Source: Streptomyces coacervatus
GTDB lineage: Bacteria > Actinomycetota > Actinomycetes > Streptomycetales > Streptomycetaceae
NCBI RefSeq assembly: GCF_029223485.1
Contig: NZ_JARHTP010000014.1
Span: 124,001 to 188,000 of the forward strand
Direction: 5' to 3'
DNA length: 64,000 bases
Of the stretch, positions 33,416 to 42,356 are shown one piece after another. The position numbers and the translations under genes were made by a program. The notes beneath the pieces were generated by a model. The model was not told where the DNA came from and made no database searches. It saw only the letters and a list, made by a program, of their open reading frames with translations. Positions within the stretch are counted from its first letter, which is position 1. Every line of letters starts with the position of its first letter.

Positions 33416-34957
33416 ATGGAGAAGCCGGTCATCGCCGTACCGGAGACCGCCCGCTTCCCGGCGCAGGAGCGCTTCGCGGACGGCGCGCAGTTCATCGCGG
33501 GCCGTCCGACCAAGGGCACGTCGGGCCGTACCCACGCGGTCGTCGATCCGTCGACCGGCGAGGACGTCTATACGTACGAACTGGCCGGCCCCGACGACGT
33601 GGATGCGGCCGTCGCCGCGGCCCGCGAGGCCTTCCCCGGCTGGGCCGCCACCACCCCAGGCGAACGCTCCGACGCGCTGCACCGCTTCGCCGCCGTGCTC
33701 GCCGACCGCGCCGAGGACTTCGCCCGTGCGGAGAGCCTGCAGTGCGGCAAGCCGCTGAAGCTGACACGCGAGTTCGACGTGCCGGGCACGATCGACAACA
33801 CGGCGTTCTTCGCGGGCGCCGCCCGGCATCTGCAGGGGCAGTCCGCCGGTGAGTACTCCGGGGATCACACGTCATACGTCCGGCGTGAGCCCATCGGGGT
33901 CGTCGGCTCCATCGCGCCCTGGAACTATCCGCTCCAGATGGCCGCCTGGAAGATCCTCCCGGCGATCGCCGCGGGCAACACGATCGTGCTCAAGCCCGCC
34001 GAGCTGACCCCGCTCACCTCACTGCTGTTCGCGCAGGCCGCCACCGACGCGGGCATCCCGGACGGTGTCATCAACATCGTCACCGGCACCGGCAAGGAGG
34101 CGGGCGAGCGCCTGGTCGGCCATCCCGACGTGGCCATGACCTCCTTCACCGGCTCCACGGCCGTAGGCAAGCGCGTCGCCGAGATCGCCACCGCGACCGT
34201 CAAGCGCCTCCACCTGGAACTCGGCGGCAAGGCGCCCTTCGTCGTCTTCGACGACGCGGACCTGGACGCCGCCGTCAACGGCGCCGTCGCGGGCGCCCTC
34301 ATCAACACCGGCCAGGACTGCACGGCCGCCACGCGCGCGTACGTGCAGCGGCCGCTGTACGAGGAGTTCGTGCGGAAGACGGCCGCCCTCATGGCGAGCG
34401 TCCGGCTCGGCGACCCCTTCGCCCCCGGCACCGACCTCGGCCCGCTGATCTCGCACACCCAGCGCGACCGCGTCGCCGGATTCGTCGACCGGGCACGCTC
34501 CTACGCGCGCGTGGTGACCGGCGGCGAGGCACCCGAAGGGGAACTCTCCAAGGGCGCGTACTACCGGCCCACCCTCGTCGCGGACGCGGCGCAGGACAGC
34601 GAGATCGTCCAGTCGGAGATCTTCGGCCCGGTTCTGGTGGTCCTGCCGTTCGACAGCGACGACGAGGGAATCACGCTCGCCAACGACACCCCGTACGGCC
34701 TTGCCGCCTCCGCCTGGAGCCGCGACGTCTACCGGGCCAACCGCGCCACCCGCGAGATCAAGGCGGGCTGCGTGTGGATCAACGATCACATCCCGATCAT
34801 CAGCGAGATGCCACACGGCGGCTACAAGGCGTCCGGCTTCGGCAAGGACATGTCCGCGTACTCGTTCGAGGAGTACACGCAGATCAAGCACGTCATGTTC
34901 GACAACACGGCGGTGGCCAGGAAGGACTGGCACCGCACGATCTTCGGGGACCGCTAG
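33416..34957 (+). CDS. gamma-aminobutyraldehyde dehydrogenase, second copy
   Basis: A 513-residue aldehyde dehydrogenase, first gene of the polyamine transport and oxidation operon. Catalytic Cys is in NTGQDCTAATR, Glu in LELGGKAP, Asn in PWNYP, just as in the paralogue at 12479, with a longer N-terminus and a C-terminal tail (VARKDWHRTIFGDR). Expected reaction: oxidation of 4-aminobutanal or a gamma-glutamyl form to the acid with NAD(P). ATG 33416 follows GGAGGAGA by 5 bases. The PotD gene starts 52 bases downstream. Confidence 0.9.
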   Translation: MEKPVIAVPETARFPAQERFADGAQFIAGRPTKGTSGRTHAVVDPSTGEDVYTYELAGPDDVDAAVAAAREAFPGWAATTPGERSDALHRFAAVLADRAEDFARAESLQCGKPLKLTREFDVPGTIDNTAFFAGAARHLQGQSAGEYSGDHTSYVRREPIGVVGSIAPWNYPLQMAAWKILPAIAAGNTIVLKPAELTPLTSLLFAQAATDAGIPDGVINIVTGTGKEAGERLVGHPDVAMTSFTGSTAVGKRVAEIATATVKRLHLELGGKAPFVVFDDADLDAAVNGAVAGALINTGQDCTAATRAYVQRPLYEEFVRKTAALMASVRLGDPFAPGTDLGPLISHTQRDRVAGFVDRARSYARVVTGGEAPEGELSKGAYYRPTLVADAAQDSEIVQSEIFGPVLVVLPFDSDDEGITLANDTPYGLAASAWSRDVYRANRATREIKAGCVWINDHIPIISEMPHGGYKASGFGKDMSAYSFEEYTQIKHVMFDNTAVARKDWHRTIFGDR

Positions 34958-35009
34958 CAGAAGAGGCCGTCCGACCCGCGGCCGTCACTCCCGAAAGGGC
35001 ACCACGCGC

Positions 35010-36260
35010 ATGGAGCAGTACGAGCCCGACCGCCCGACACCGGCCGTGGCGGCCGCGATGCGGCGCAGCCTGCAGAAGGGCCGGGCAGCGGCAACGACCC
35101 GCCGGTCCCTGTTGCGCACCTCCGCCGGCGGCGCGCTCGCCTTCGGCGGCCTCGGGGCGCTGAGCGGCTGCGGGATCCCCGCCGCCGGCAAGACGCAGGG
35201 CGGTGTGTCCGCCGACGACCACTCAGCCAAGGAGAAGGAGATCAACTTCTCCAACTGGACCGAGTACATGGACGTGGACGACAGCGGCAAGCACCACCCG
35301 ACGCTGGACGCCTTCCGCAAGCGGACCGGCATCACGGTCAAGTACACCGAGGACATCAACGACAACGACGAGTTCTTCGGCAAGATCCAGCCGCAGCTCG
35401 CCGCGGGCCAGGACACCGGGCGCGACCTCATCGTGCTCACCGACTGGCTCGCCGCCCGCATGATCCGCCTCGGCTACGTCCAGAAACTGGACGCCTCCAA
35501 CCTGCCGCACGCCTACGCCAACCTCTCGGAGCAGTTCCGCAGCCCCGACTGGGACCCCGGCCGGGCCTACTCATACGTGTGGCAGGGCATCTCGACCGTC
35601 ATCGCGTACAACAAGAAGGCCCTCGACGGCGTCGAGGTGAAGACGGTCTCCGACCTGCTCGACAACCCCAAGCTCAAGGGTCGTGTCGGCTTCCTGACCG
35701 AAATGCGCGACAGCGTCGGCATGACGATGCTCGACATGGGCAAGGACCCGGCGAAGTTCACCGACGACGACTACGACGCGGTGATCGCCCGCCTTCAGAA
35801 GGCCGTCGACAAGGGCCAGATCCGCCGCTTCACGGGCAACGACTACACGTCCGACCTCACCAAGGGCGACTTCGCCGCCTGTGTCGCCTGGGGCGGCGAC
35901 GTCGTCCAGCTGCAGGCGGACAACCCGAACGTCGGCTATGTCATCCCCGACAGCGGCTACATGACGTCCACCGACAACCTGCTCATCCCCAACAAGGCAC
36001 GCCACAAGACGAACGCCGAACGGCTCATCGACTACTACTACGAGCCGGAGCCGGCCGCCGAACTCGCCGCGTACATCAACTACGTGAGCCCGGTCGCGGG
36101 AGTGAAGCCCTACCTTGCCAAGATCGACAAGTCGGCGGCGGACAACCCGCTGATCCTTCCCGACCAGGCCATGCAGGCCAAGTCCCGCGCCTTCCGCTCA
36201 CTCAGCTCGAAGGAAGAGACGGCCTACCAGCAGAAGTTCGCGAAGCTCACAGGGGCGTGA
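35010..36260 (+). CDS. potD: polyamine ABC transporter substrate-binding lipoprotein
   Basis: A 416-residue lipoprotein that captures putrescine or spermidine outside the cell. After an unusual 30-residue N-terminal extension comes a twin-arginine leader TTRRSLLRTSAGG and a lipobox (GALSGC). Core landmarks are NFSNWTEYMDVDD, the VKYTEDINDNDEFFGKI segment, and RRFTGNDYTSDLTKGDFAAC. Paralogous to the orphan protein at 14096. GAAAGG lies about 11 bases before ATG. It is followed 5 bases past its stop by the PotA start. Confidence 0.92.
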   Translation: MEQYEPDRPTPAVAAAMRRSLQKGRAAATTRRSLLRTSAGGALAFGGLGALSGCGIPAAGKTQGGVSADDHSAKEKEINFSNWTEYMDVDDSGKHHPTLDAFRKRTGITVKYTEDINDNDEFFGKIQPQLAAGQDTGRDLIVLTDWLAARMIRLGYVQKLDASNLPHAYANLSEQFRSPDWDPGRAYSYVWQGISTVIAYNKKALDGVEVKTVSDLLDNPKLKGRVGFLTEMRDSVGMTMLDMGKDPAKFTDDDYDAVIARLQKAVDKGQIRRFTGNDYTSDLTKGDFAACVAWGGDVVQLQADNPNVGYVIPDSGYMTSTDNLLIPNKARHKTNAERLIDYYYEPEPAAELAAYINYVSPVAGVKPYLAKIDKSAADNPLILPDQAMQAKSRAFRSLSSKEETAYQQKFAKLTGA

Positions 36261-36265
36261 CGAAG

Positions 36266-37420
36266 ATGACGACCACAGACAACAGCGGCGACGTCCGCCT
36301 CTCCGGGATCAGCAAGACCTACGGCGCCTTCACCGCCGTACACCCGCTCGACCTGACCGTCCCGCAGGGCTCCTTCTTCGCCCTGCTCGGCGCCTCCGGC
36401 TGCGGCAAGACCACCACCCTGCGCATGATCGCCGGCCTGGAGGAGCCCACCGGCGGCACCGTCCACCTCGGCGACCAGGAGGTCACCCACCTGCCGCCGT
36501 ACAAGCGTCCGGTGAACACGGTCTTCCAGTCCTACGCCCTCTTCCCGCACCTCGACATCTTCGAGAACGTCGCCTTCGGTCTGCGCCGGCGCGGCATCAA
36601 GTCGGTGAAGAAGCAGGTCGAGGACATGCTCGACCTCGTCCAGCTGGGAGAGCAGGCCCGTAAGAAGCCGCACCAGCTCTCCGGCGGCCAGCAGCAGCGT
36701 GTCGCGGTGGCCCGCGCGCTGATCAACCACCCCAAGGTGCTTCTGCTCGACGAGCCCCTCGGCGCCCTCGACCTCAAGCTGCGCCGCCAGATGCAGCTGG
36801 AGCTCAAGCGCATCCAGACCGAGGTCGGCATCACCTTCATCCATGTCACGCACGACCAGGAGGAGGCCATGACCATGGCCGACACGGTCGCCGTGATGAA
36901 CGCGGGCCGCGTCGAACAGCTCGGCTCGCCCGCCGATCTCTACGAGAACCCGAACACCACCTTCGTCGCCAACTTCCTCGGCACCTCGAATCTGATCGAG
37001 GCCGAGGTCGACACCAAGAACGGCGACGACATCGTCCTCAAGGCGGGCGGCGGCAAGCTGGTCCTCCCCGAGGCGCGATGTTCCGCGCCGACGACGACCG
37101 GCGGCAAGGTGCTGGTCGGCGTCCGCCCGGAGAAGATCTCCCTCACCCACGCCGACGACGCGGGCGAGATCGCCGAGAACCGCAACCGGATCACCGGCCG
37201 GATCGCCGACTCCAGTTTCATCGGCGTCTCCACGCAGTACGTCATCGACAGCCCGGTCTGCCCGGAGTTCGAGGTCTACGCGCAGAACATCGACCGCGAC
37301 ACCCGGCTGGTGCCCGGCGCCGAGGTCGTCCTGCACTGGAACCCGGCGCACACCTTCGGCCTGGACGCCGCGCAGGACATCGACGCCGGCGTCGCCGAGG
37401 TCGAGGAGGACGCCGCCTGA
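36266..37420 (+). CDS. potA: polyamine ABC transporter ATP-binding protein
   Basis: A 384-residue ATPase energising polyamine import. Walker A GASGCGKTT, Q-loop VFQSYALFPH, signature LSGGQQQRVAVARAL, Walker B VLLLDEPLGALD and switch VTHDQEEA are all intact, followed by a TOBE regulatory domain from about residue 245. Two starts are possible: GTG 36257, overlapping the potD stop, and ATG 36266. The latter is preferred because AGGGG is then about 10 bases upstream. Its stop overlaps potB by one base (TGATG). Confidence 0.94.
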   Translation: MTTTDNSGDVRLSGISKTYGAFTAVHPLDLTVPQGSFFALLGASGCGKTTTLRMIAGLEEPTGGTVHLGDQEVTHLPPYKRPVNTVFQSYALFPHLDIFENVAFGLRRRGIKSVKKQVEDMLDLVQLGEQARKKPHQLSGGQQQRVAVARALINHPKVLLLDEPLGALDLKLRRQMQLELKRIQTEVGITFIHVTHDQEEAMTMADTVAVMNAGRVEQLGSPADLYENPNTTFVANFLGTSNLIEAEVDTKNGDDIVLKAGGGKLVLPEARCSAPTTTGGKVLVGVRPEKISLTHADDAGEIAENRNRITGRIADSSFIGVSTQYVIDSPVCPEFEVYAQNIDRDTRLVPGAEVVLHWNPAHTFGLDAAQDIDAGVAEVEEDAA

Positions 37421-38343
37421 TGGCCGCCGTCACCGAGGCGCCACCCCTGGCGCCGGCCCCCGAGAAGAAGCCCCCGCGCAAACGGGGCCGCCTGGTGCCG
37501 TACTGGCTCCTGCTCCCCGGCATCCTCTGGCTGATCGTCTTCTTCGCGCTGCCGATGATCTACCAGGCCTCCACGTCCGTGCAGACGGGCTCCCTGGAGG
37601 AGGGCTACAAGGTCACCTGGCACTTCGCCACCTACTGGGACGCGCTGTCCGAGTACTGGCCGCAGTTCCTGCGCTCGGTCCTGTACGCGGCCGCCGCGAC
37701 CGTCCTGTGTCTGGTGCTGGGCTACCCGCTGGCGTATCTGATCGCCTTCCGCGCGGGCCGCTGGCGGAACCTGATCATGGTCCTGGTGATCGCGCCGTTC
37801 TTCACCAGCTTCCTGATCCGCACCCTCGCCTGGAAGACGATCCTCGCCGACAGCGGCCCGGTGGTGAGCACCCTCAACACGCTGCACGTCCTGGACGTCA
37901 CCAACTGGCTCGGCTGGACCTCCGGCGACCGCGTGCTGGCCACGCCGCTCGCGGTGGTCTGCGGACTGACGTACAACTTCCTGCCGTTCATGATCCTGCC
38001 GCTGTACACCTCGCTGGAGCGCATCGACGGACGGCTGCACGAGGCGGCCGGTGATCTGTACGCCAAGCCCTGGACCACCTTCCGCAAGGTGACCTTCCCG
38101 CTGTCGATGCCGGGCGTCGTCTCCGGCACGCTGCTGACCTTCATCCCGGCGGCCGGCGACTACGTCAACGCCGAACTCCTCGGCTCGACCGACACCCGCA
38201 TGATCGGAAACGTCATCCAGACCCAGTTCCTGCGGATTCTGGACTATCCGACGGCCGCGGCCCTCTCCTTCATCCTCATGGCCGCGATCCTCTTCATGGT
38301 CACCTTCTACATTCGCAAGTCCGGGACGGAGGATCTGGTTTAA
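37420..38343 (+). CDS. potB: polyamine ABC transporter permease PotB
   Basis: A 307-residue inner-membrane permease with six helices after a basic N-terminus (EKKPPRKRGR). The EAA loop that touches PotA reads HEAAGDLYAKPWTTFRKVTFP. PotB-specific features are FFTSFLIRTLAWKTIL and the FIPAAGDYVNAELLGS segment. The start overlaps the potA stop by one base, and the TAA stop directly abuts potC. It forms the channel with PotC. Confidence 0.93.
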   Translation: MAAVTEAPPLAPAPEKKPPRKRGRLVPYWLLLPGILWLIVFFALPMIYQASTSVQTGSLEEGYKVTWHFATYWDALSEYWPQFLRSVLYAAAATVLCLVLGYPLAYLIAFRAGRWRNLIMVLVIAPFFTSFLIRTLAWKTILADSGPVVSTLNTLHVLDVTNWLGWTSGDRVLATPLAVVCGLTYNFLPFMILPLYTSLERIDGRLHEAAGDLYAKPWTTFRKVTFPLSMPGVVSGTLLTFIPAAGDYVNAELLGSTDTRMIGNVIQTQFLRILDYPTAAALSFILMAAILFMVTFYIRKSGTEDLV

Positions 38344-39144
38344 ATGTCCGTCCTCAACTGGCTCAAGCGCCATCTCGTCGTCATCGCGGGACTGCTGACA
38401 CTCGGATATCTGCTGCTGCCGAACGTCGTCGTCACGGTGTTCTCCTTCAACAAACCGAAGGGGCGCTTCAACTACCAATGGCAGCAGTTCTCCACGGACG
38501 CGTGGAAGGACCCGTGCGGCGTCGCCGACATGTGCGGCTCGCTCTCGATCAGCCTCCAGATCGCCTTCTGGGCGACGATCGGCGCCACGGTTCTCGGCAC
38601 GATGATCGCCTTCGCACTGGTCCGCTACCGGTTCCGCGCGCGGGGCACCGTGAACTCGCTGATCTTCCTGCCGATGGCGATGCCCGAGGTCGTCATGGCG
38701 GCCTCACTGCTCACCCTGTTCCTCAACCTGGGTGCGCAGCTGGGCTTCTGGACGATCCTGATCGCCCACATCATGTTCTGCCTCAGCTTCGTCGTCGTCG
38801 CCGTCAAGGCGCGCGTGATGTCGATGGACCCGCGCCTGGAGCAGGCCGCCCAGGATCTCTACGCCGGCCCGGCGCAGACCTTCCTGCGCGTCACCCTGCC
38901 CATCGCGGCCCCCGGGATCGCCGCGGGTGCGCTCCTGTCCTTCGCGCTCTCCTTCGACGATTTCATCATCACCAATTTCAACGCGGGCTCGACCGTCACC
39001 TTCCCCATGTTCGTCTGGGGCTCGGCACAGCGCGGAACGCCCGTTCAGATCAATGTCATCGGTACGGCCATGTTCCTCGTCGCCGTACTGTTGGTCCTTT
39101 CCTCGATGCTCATCGGGAATCGTCGCAACAAGCAAAAGGCGTAA
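38344..39144 (+). CDS. potC: polyamine ABC transporter permease PotC
   Basis: A 266-residue permease with six helices, partner of PotB. The EAA-type loop reads EQAAQDLYAGPAQTFLRVTLP, and FALSFDDFIITNFNAGSTVTFP is the PotC hallmark near the last helices. Cysteines in DPCGVADMCG (about residues 58-65) lie in the first outside loop, which is uncommon and could form a disulfide. The ATG immediately follows the potB stop. Confidence 0.93.
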   Translation: MSVLNWLKRHLVVIAGLLTLGYLLLPNVVVTVFSFNKPKGRFNYQWQQFSTDAWKDPCGVADMCGSLSISLQIAFWATIGATVLGTMIAFALVRYRFRARGTVNSLIFLPMAMPEVVMAASLLTLFLNLGAQLGFWTILIAHIMFCLSFVVVAVKARVMSMDPRLEQAAQDLYAGPAQTFLRVTLPIAAPGIAAGALLSFALSFDDFIITNFNAGSTVTFPMFVWGSAQRGTPVQINVIGTAMFLVAVLLVLSSMLIGNRRNKQKA

Positions 39145-39184
39145 TCGCAAAACACCTGCACAACGCCTGTAGGGAGTTGAAATC

Positions 39185-40612
39185 ATGGCCCCAAGCGCCA
39201 TGAGTCGTGGCAACAACTGGACAAAGTCTCTTTCTGACGCACAGCCCGTCCCGTACTGGCTGGAAGACCCCGGCAAGCCCCACCCCGAGCCCGCGCTCAC
39301 CGGCGCCGAGACCTGCGATCTGCTGGTGGTCGGCGGCGGCTACAGCGGACTGTGGACCGCGCTGATCGCCAAGGAGCGCGACCCGGGACGGGATGTCGTT
39401 CTGCTGGAAGGCCGCGAGGTGGGCTGGGCCGCCTCGGGCCGCAACGGCGGCTTCTGCGCCGCCTCCCTCACCCACGGCCTGCCCAACGGCCTGGCCCGCT
39501 GGCCGGAGGAGATCCACAAGCTTCAGGAGCTGGGCGCCCGCAACCTCGACGAGATCGAGAAGGCGGTCGCCCGCCACTCCCTGGACTGCGACTTCGAGCG
39601 CACCGGAGAGATCGACGTCGCGACCGAGACGTACCAGGCCCGGGAACTGCGCGACTGGTACGAGGAGATGGAGCGCGAGGGCCTCGCCGACGGCATCGAG
39701 TTCCTGGACGCCGAAGCGGTGCGGGAACAAGTCGACTCACCGACATTCCAGGCGGGCCTGTGGGACCGCCAGGGCGTCGCCATGCTCCACCCCGCCAAGC
39801 TCGCCTGGGGCCTCAAGCGAGCCTGCCTCGCCCTCGGCGTCCGTATCCACGAGCGCACCCCGGCCCTCACCCTCAAGCCGTACGGCGCCGGCATGGCCGT
39901 ACGCACCCCCTACGGCTCAGTCCGCGCCCGCAAGGTCGCGCTCGGCACCAACATCTTCCCGAACCTGCTCAAGCGGGTACGGGCGTACACCGTCCCCGTC
40001 TACGACTACGCGCTGATGACCGAGCCGCTGAGCGACGAGCAGCTGACGTCCATCGGCTGGAAGAACCGCCAGGGACTCGGGGACAGCGCCAACCAGTTCC
40101 ACTACTTCCGGCTCTCCGCCGACAACCGCATCCTGTGGGGCGGTTACGACGCGATCCACCACTACGGCGGCCGGGTGCGCGCCGAGTACGACGACCGGCC
40201 GGAGACGTACGCCAAGCTCGCCGGGCACTTCTTCACCTGCTTCCCGCAGCTGGAGGGCGTCCGCTTCACGCACGCGTGGGGCGGCGCCATCGACACCTGC
40301 TCGCGCTTCTCGGCGTTCTTCGGCACCGCTCACCACGGCAATGTCGCCTACGCGGCGGGCTACACGGGCCTCGGCGTGGGCGCCACCCGCTTCGGTGCCG
40401 AGGTGATGTTGGACCTGCTGGCGGGGGAGACCACGGAGCGGACGTCGCTGGAGATGGTCCGCAAGAAGCCCCTGCCGTTCCCGCCCGAGCCCTTCGCCTG
40501 GACCGGCATCGCGCTCACCAAGTGGTCGCTGGCCCGCGCGGATTCGCATGGCGGCCGCCGCAACCTCTGGCTGCGGACGATGGACCGGCTGGGCCTCGGC
40601 TTCGACAGCTGA
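39185..40612 (+). CDS. PuuB-like FAD-dependent amine oxidoreductase
   Basis: A 475-residue flavoprotein of the D-amino-acid-oxidase fold. The dinucleotide motif is LLVVGGGYSGLWTALIA at about residue 46, followed by VGWAASGRNGGFC, where FAD is bound. The C-terminal GYTGLGVGATRFGAEVMLDL is the second FAD contact. E. coli PuuB oxidises gamma-glutamylputrescine to the aldehyde, and the operon position after potABC fits that role. GGGAG lies about 8 bases upstream of the ATG, and 40 bases separate it from potC. Direct oxidation of free polyamine is the alternative. Confidence 0.85.
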   Translation: MAPSAMSRGNNWTKSLSDAQPVPYWLEDPGKPHPEPALTGAETCDLLVVGGGYSGLWTALIAKERDPGRDVVLLEGREVGWAASGRNGGFCAASLTHGLPNGLARWPEEIHKLQELGARNLDEIEKAVARHSLDCDFERTGEIDVATETYQARELRDWYEEMEREGLADGIEFLDAEAVREQVDSPTFQAGLWDRQGVAMLHPAKLAWGLKRACLALGVRIHERTPALTLKPYGAGMAVRTPYGSVRARKVALGTNIFPNLLKRVRAYTVPVYDYALMTEPLSDEQLTSIGWKNRQGLGDSANQFHYFRLSADNRILWGGYDAIHHYGGRVRAEYDDRPETYAKLAGHFFTCFPQLEGVRFTHAWGGAIDTCSRFSAFFGTAHHGNVAYAAGYTGLGVGATRFGAEVMLDLLAGETTERTSLEMVRKKPLPFPPEPFAWTGIALTKWSLARADSHGGRRNLWLRTMDRLGLGFDS

Positions 40613-40636
40613 GTACGAGTCCGGGGTGCGATTCCC

Positions 40637-40681
40637 GAGTGTGATCCCTGAGTGTGATCCCTGAGTGTGATCCAGCTCACT
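40637..40681 (+). promoter_or_regulatory. CRP-like palindrome with tandem half-sites
   Basis: GAGTGTGATCCCT is repeated at 40637 and 40650. A third partial copy, from 40663, runs into TGTGA-TCCAGC-TCACT (40666-40681), very close to the classic CRP/FNR-family site. It lies 35 bp before the leader hairpin of the next gene. Confidence 0.55.
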
Positions 40682-40715
40682 TCAACTGGGTGTGGAAACC
40701 CGCGTAATGCCCGCC

Positions 40716-40772
40716 GGAGACCTCCCTCTCTCCCGTGACGCGACCAGCGTCCAGGAGAGACAGGAGGTCTCC
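40716..40772 (+). promoter_or_regulatory. long leader hairpin masking the ribosome site
   Basis: GGAGACCTCC (40716-40725) pairs with GGAGGTCTCC (40763-40772). CTCTCC-type arms 40727-40733 and 40754-40760 add 7 bp, and GACGC/GCGTC (40737-40741 with 40747-40751) adds 5 bp. That gives 22 bp in all, with one small internal loop. The AGGAGG ribosome site of the gene at 40775 lies inside the 3' arm, so the folded RNA should be poorly translated. Confidence 0.75.
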
Positions 40773-40774
40773 TC

Positions 40775-41227
40775 ATGGCTGGGGCGAACACGGCGGTCGA
40801 GTGGCTGGCGTCCGTTGCTCCGGATCCCGAGGCCTGCCGCTGGGAGTGGGAGCGCAATCCCCTGGGGATCGCGCTGCTGCCCGCAGGCAAGGCCTGGGAC
40901 GTACTCATCCTGCCTGGCGAACTCGGCTATCCCACGCTCGACGTCCTCACCCGTTTCCTCGACCGGCCCGGCCCGGTGCTGGTCGACTTCGGCGACGCCC
41001 GCATGGGCTTCTTCGTGCCGCCGGGCACCGCGGCCCGCTGGCTCGGCACCGGCATCCGTACGGCAGGAGCCGGCACCTGGATCGTGGTGCCGTACCCGGG
41101 ACGCTCGACCGGCGGCGTCCGCTGGCTGGTCCCCCCGGACGGCTCGGGCACCCTCACGGATCCCGCGCTCCTCGAACTGGCGATGCACGAGGCGGCGGCG
41201 GGCCTGGCGCGCGAGGAGGACACATGA
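40775..41227 (+). CDS. small uncharacterised protein, Prim-Pol-domain-like
   Basis: A 150-residue soluble protein. It starts with VEWLASVAPDPEACRWEWERNPLGIALLP, continues with a beta-rich section (WDVLILPGELGYPTLDVLTRF, VLVDFGDARMGFFVPPG, WIVVPYPG) and ends with a helix. The spacing recalls the shortened bifunctional primase/polymerase N-terminal domains common in Streptomyces, but I see no clear catalytic Asp-x-Asp, so no activity is claimed. AGGAGG is 7 bases upstream of the ATG but is buried in the leader hairpin. A CRP-like site lies further upstream. Confidence 0.7.
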   Translation: MAGANTAVEWLASVAPDPEACRWEWERNPLGIALLPAGKAWDVLILPGELGYPTLDVLTRFLDRPGPVLVDFGDARMGFFVPPGTAARWLGTGIRTAGAGTWIVVPYPGRSTGGVRWLVPPDGSGTLTDPALLELAMHEAAAGLAREEDT

Positions 41228-41310
41228 CGGGCGTCTGATGGTCAGAGGTCTATGCAGAGGTCTATGCAGAGGGCACAGACGGCCTGGACGGACGATCTAC
41301 GACAGACGGT

Positions 41311-42165
41311 TCACGCAGACTTGCCGCATTCGCGTCGGCCCCCCCTGAGGCCGACGCGGACCAGGAAAAGCCGAAGAGACGCGAGCAGCACCGTGCACAG
41401 ACACCAGCTGGCCACGACGTCCAGAGGCCAGTGATAGCCGCGCCGCACCAGCCCGAACCCGACCGCGAGGTTGACGACGGCGCAGGCGACGAGCAGCGCG
41501 CGGCGGGCGTACGTGGTGCGCAGCCAGGGGAGCAGGAGCAGGGTTGCCGAGCCGTAGGCGACGGCGGCCGTCGCGGTGTGGCCGGACGGGTAGTAGCCGG
41601 TGCCAGGGGGCACGACGGGGGTGCCCGGCCGGTCGATCAGTTCTTTGAGGGGGACGATCAGCGCCGGGACCAGCGCCATCAGGAGGGCGGCCGCGAGGGG
41701 CGGCAGCCACCAGCGGTACGCCCCCGCCGCACGGCTCCGCCAGGCCACGTAGACCAGGGCGACGACGAGCAAGGGCACCGCGACCTGGACATTGCCCAGG
41801 TCGGCGAGGAGTTCGGAGAACCGGTCCGGGTGCGCGAGAGCGCCGCTGACCCGCCGGTCAACGCGCAGCAGCAGGCCGTTGGACACGACCTGCCAGGTGA
41901 TCAGCGCGAAGAGGAGGGCGGGAAGCCCGAGAAGGAGAAGAAAGGAGGTCGGCCGCCCCGGAACAGGGGGGGTAGTTCCGAGGCGGCCGATCAGATCGGA
42001 TCGACGCCCACCCCGGGGGGTTTGGGGCGGGCGACTGTCCGATCGGTGAGGAGATCCGGAGCCGGAAGCTCCGGTTGTGTGCGCGAGGGCACGACCAGGT
42101 CGTAGCTGGGGAGGCCACGGCCTGAAATCGCCCACAGTCCCCTGTGAGCGGGGTGTATCTCTCAT
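41311..42165 (-). CDS. PAP2-family membrane phosphatase
   Basis: An approximately 284-residue membrane phosphatase of the PAP2 type (phosphatidate or undecaprenyl-pyrophosphate phosphatases). The three-part active site is visible: KELIDRPGTP, the YYPSGHTATAAV motif with PSGH, and RRGYHWPLDVVASW with the catalytic His and Asp. About six helices are present, so the active site faces outside. The start is uncertain: ATG 42165 has no good ribosome site, and the first 70 residues are basic and disordered, so a later start is possible. Convergent with the gene at 40775. Confidence 0.83.
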   Translation of the reverse strand: MRDTPRSQGTVGDFRPWPPQLRPGRALAHTTGASGSGSPHRSDSRPPQTPRGGRRSDLIGRLGTTPPVPGRPTSFLLLLGLPALLFALITWQVVSNGLLLRVDRRVSGALAHPDRFSELLADLGNVQVAVPLLVVALVYVAWRSRAAGAYRWWLPPLAAALLMALVPALIVPLKELIDRPGTPVVPPGTGYYPSGHTATAAVAYGSATLLLLPWLRTTYARRALLVACAVVNLAVGFGLVRRGYHWPLDVVASWCLCTVLLASLRLFLVRVGLRGGRRECGKSA

Positions 42166-42356
42166 CTGGGTAGAACCTACGGCAGGGGGTGGGCGGAAGA
42201 CAGGCGGAATCGCGTCCCGCCATCCACCTCGCACACGTTCTTCACACGGCCTGACGCCGGCCGCCCCGGCCCCGGAATCGCGGTGGATGCCAGGGCTGGG
42301 GCGGGTGGTGCGCATGGGACGTGCATCCTGTGTGTGAGCTGCGGATTCCGCTTGGC

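Noticed and set aside
41243..41270. Twofold 12-bp repeat AGAGGTCTATGC
   Set aside because: Only two copies in a short convergent gap, with no symmetry or link to a gene start.
41331..41358. 10-bp GC hairpin as a terminator for the PAP2 gene
   Set aside because: CGCGTCGGCC/GGCCGACGCG lies inside the coding region before the stop; base composition and coding constraint explain it well enough.
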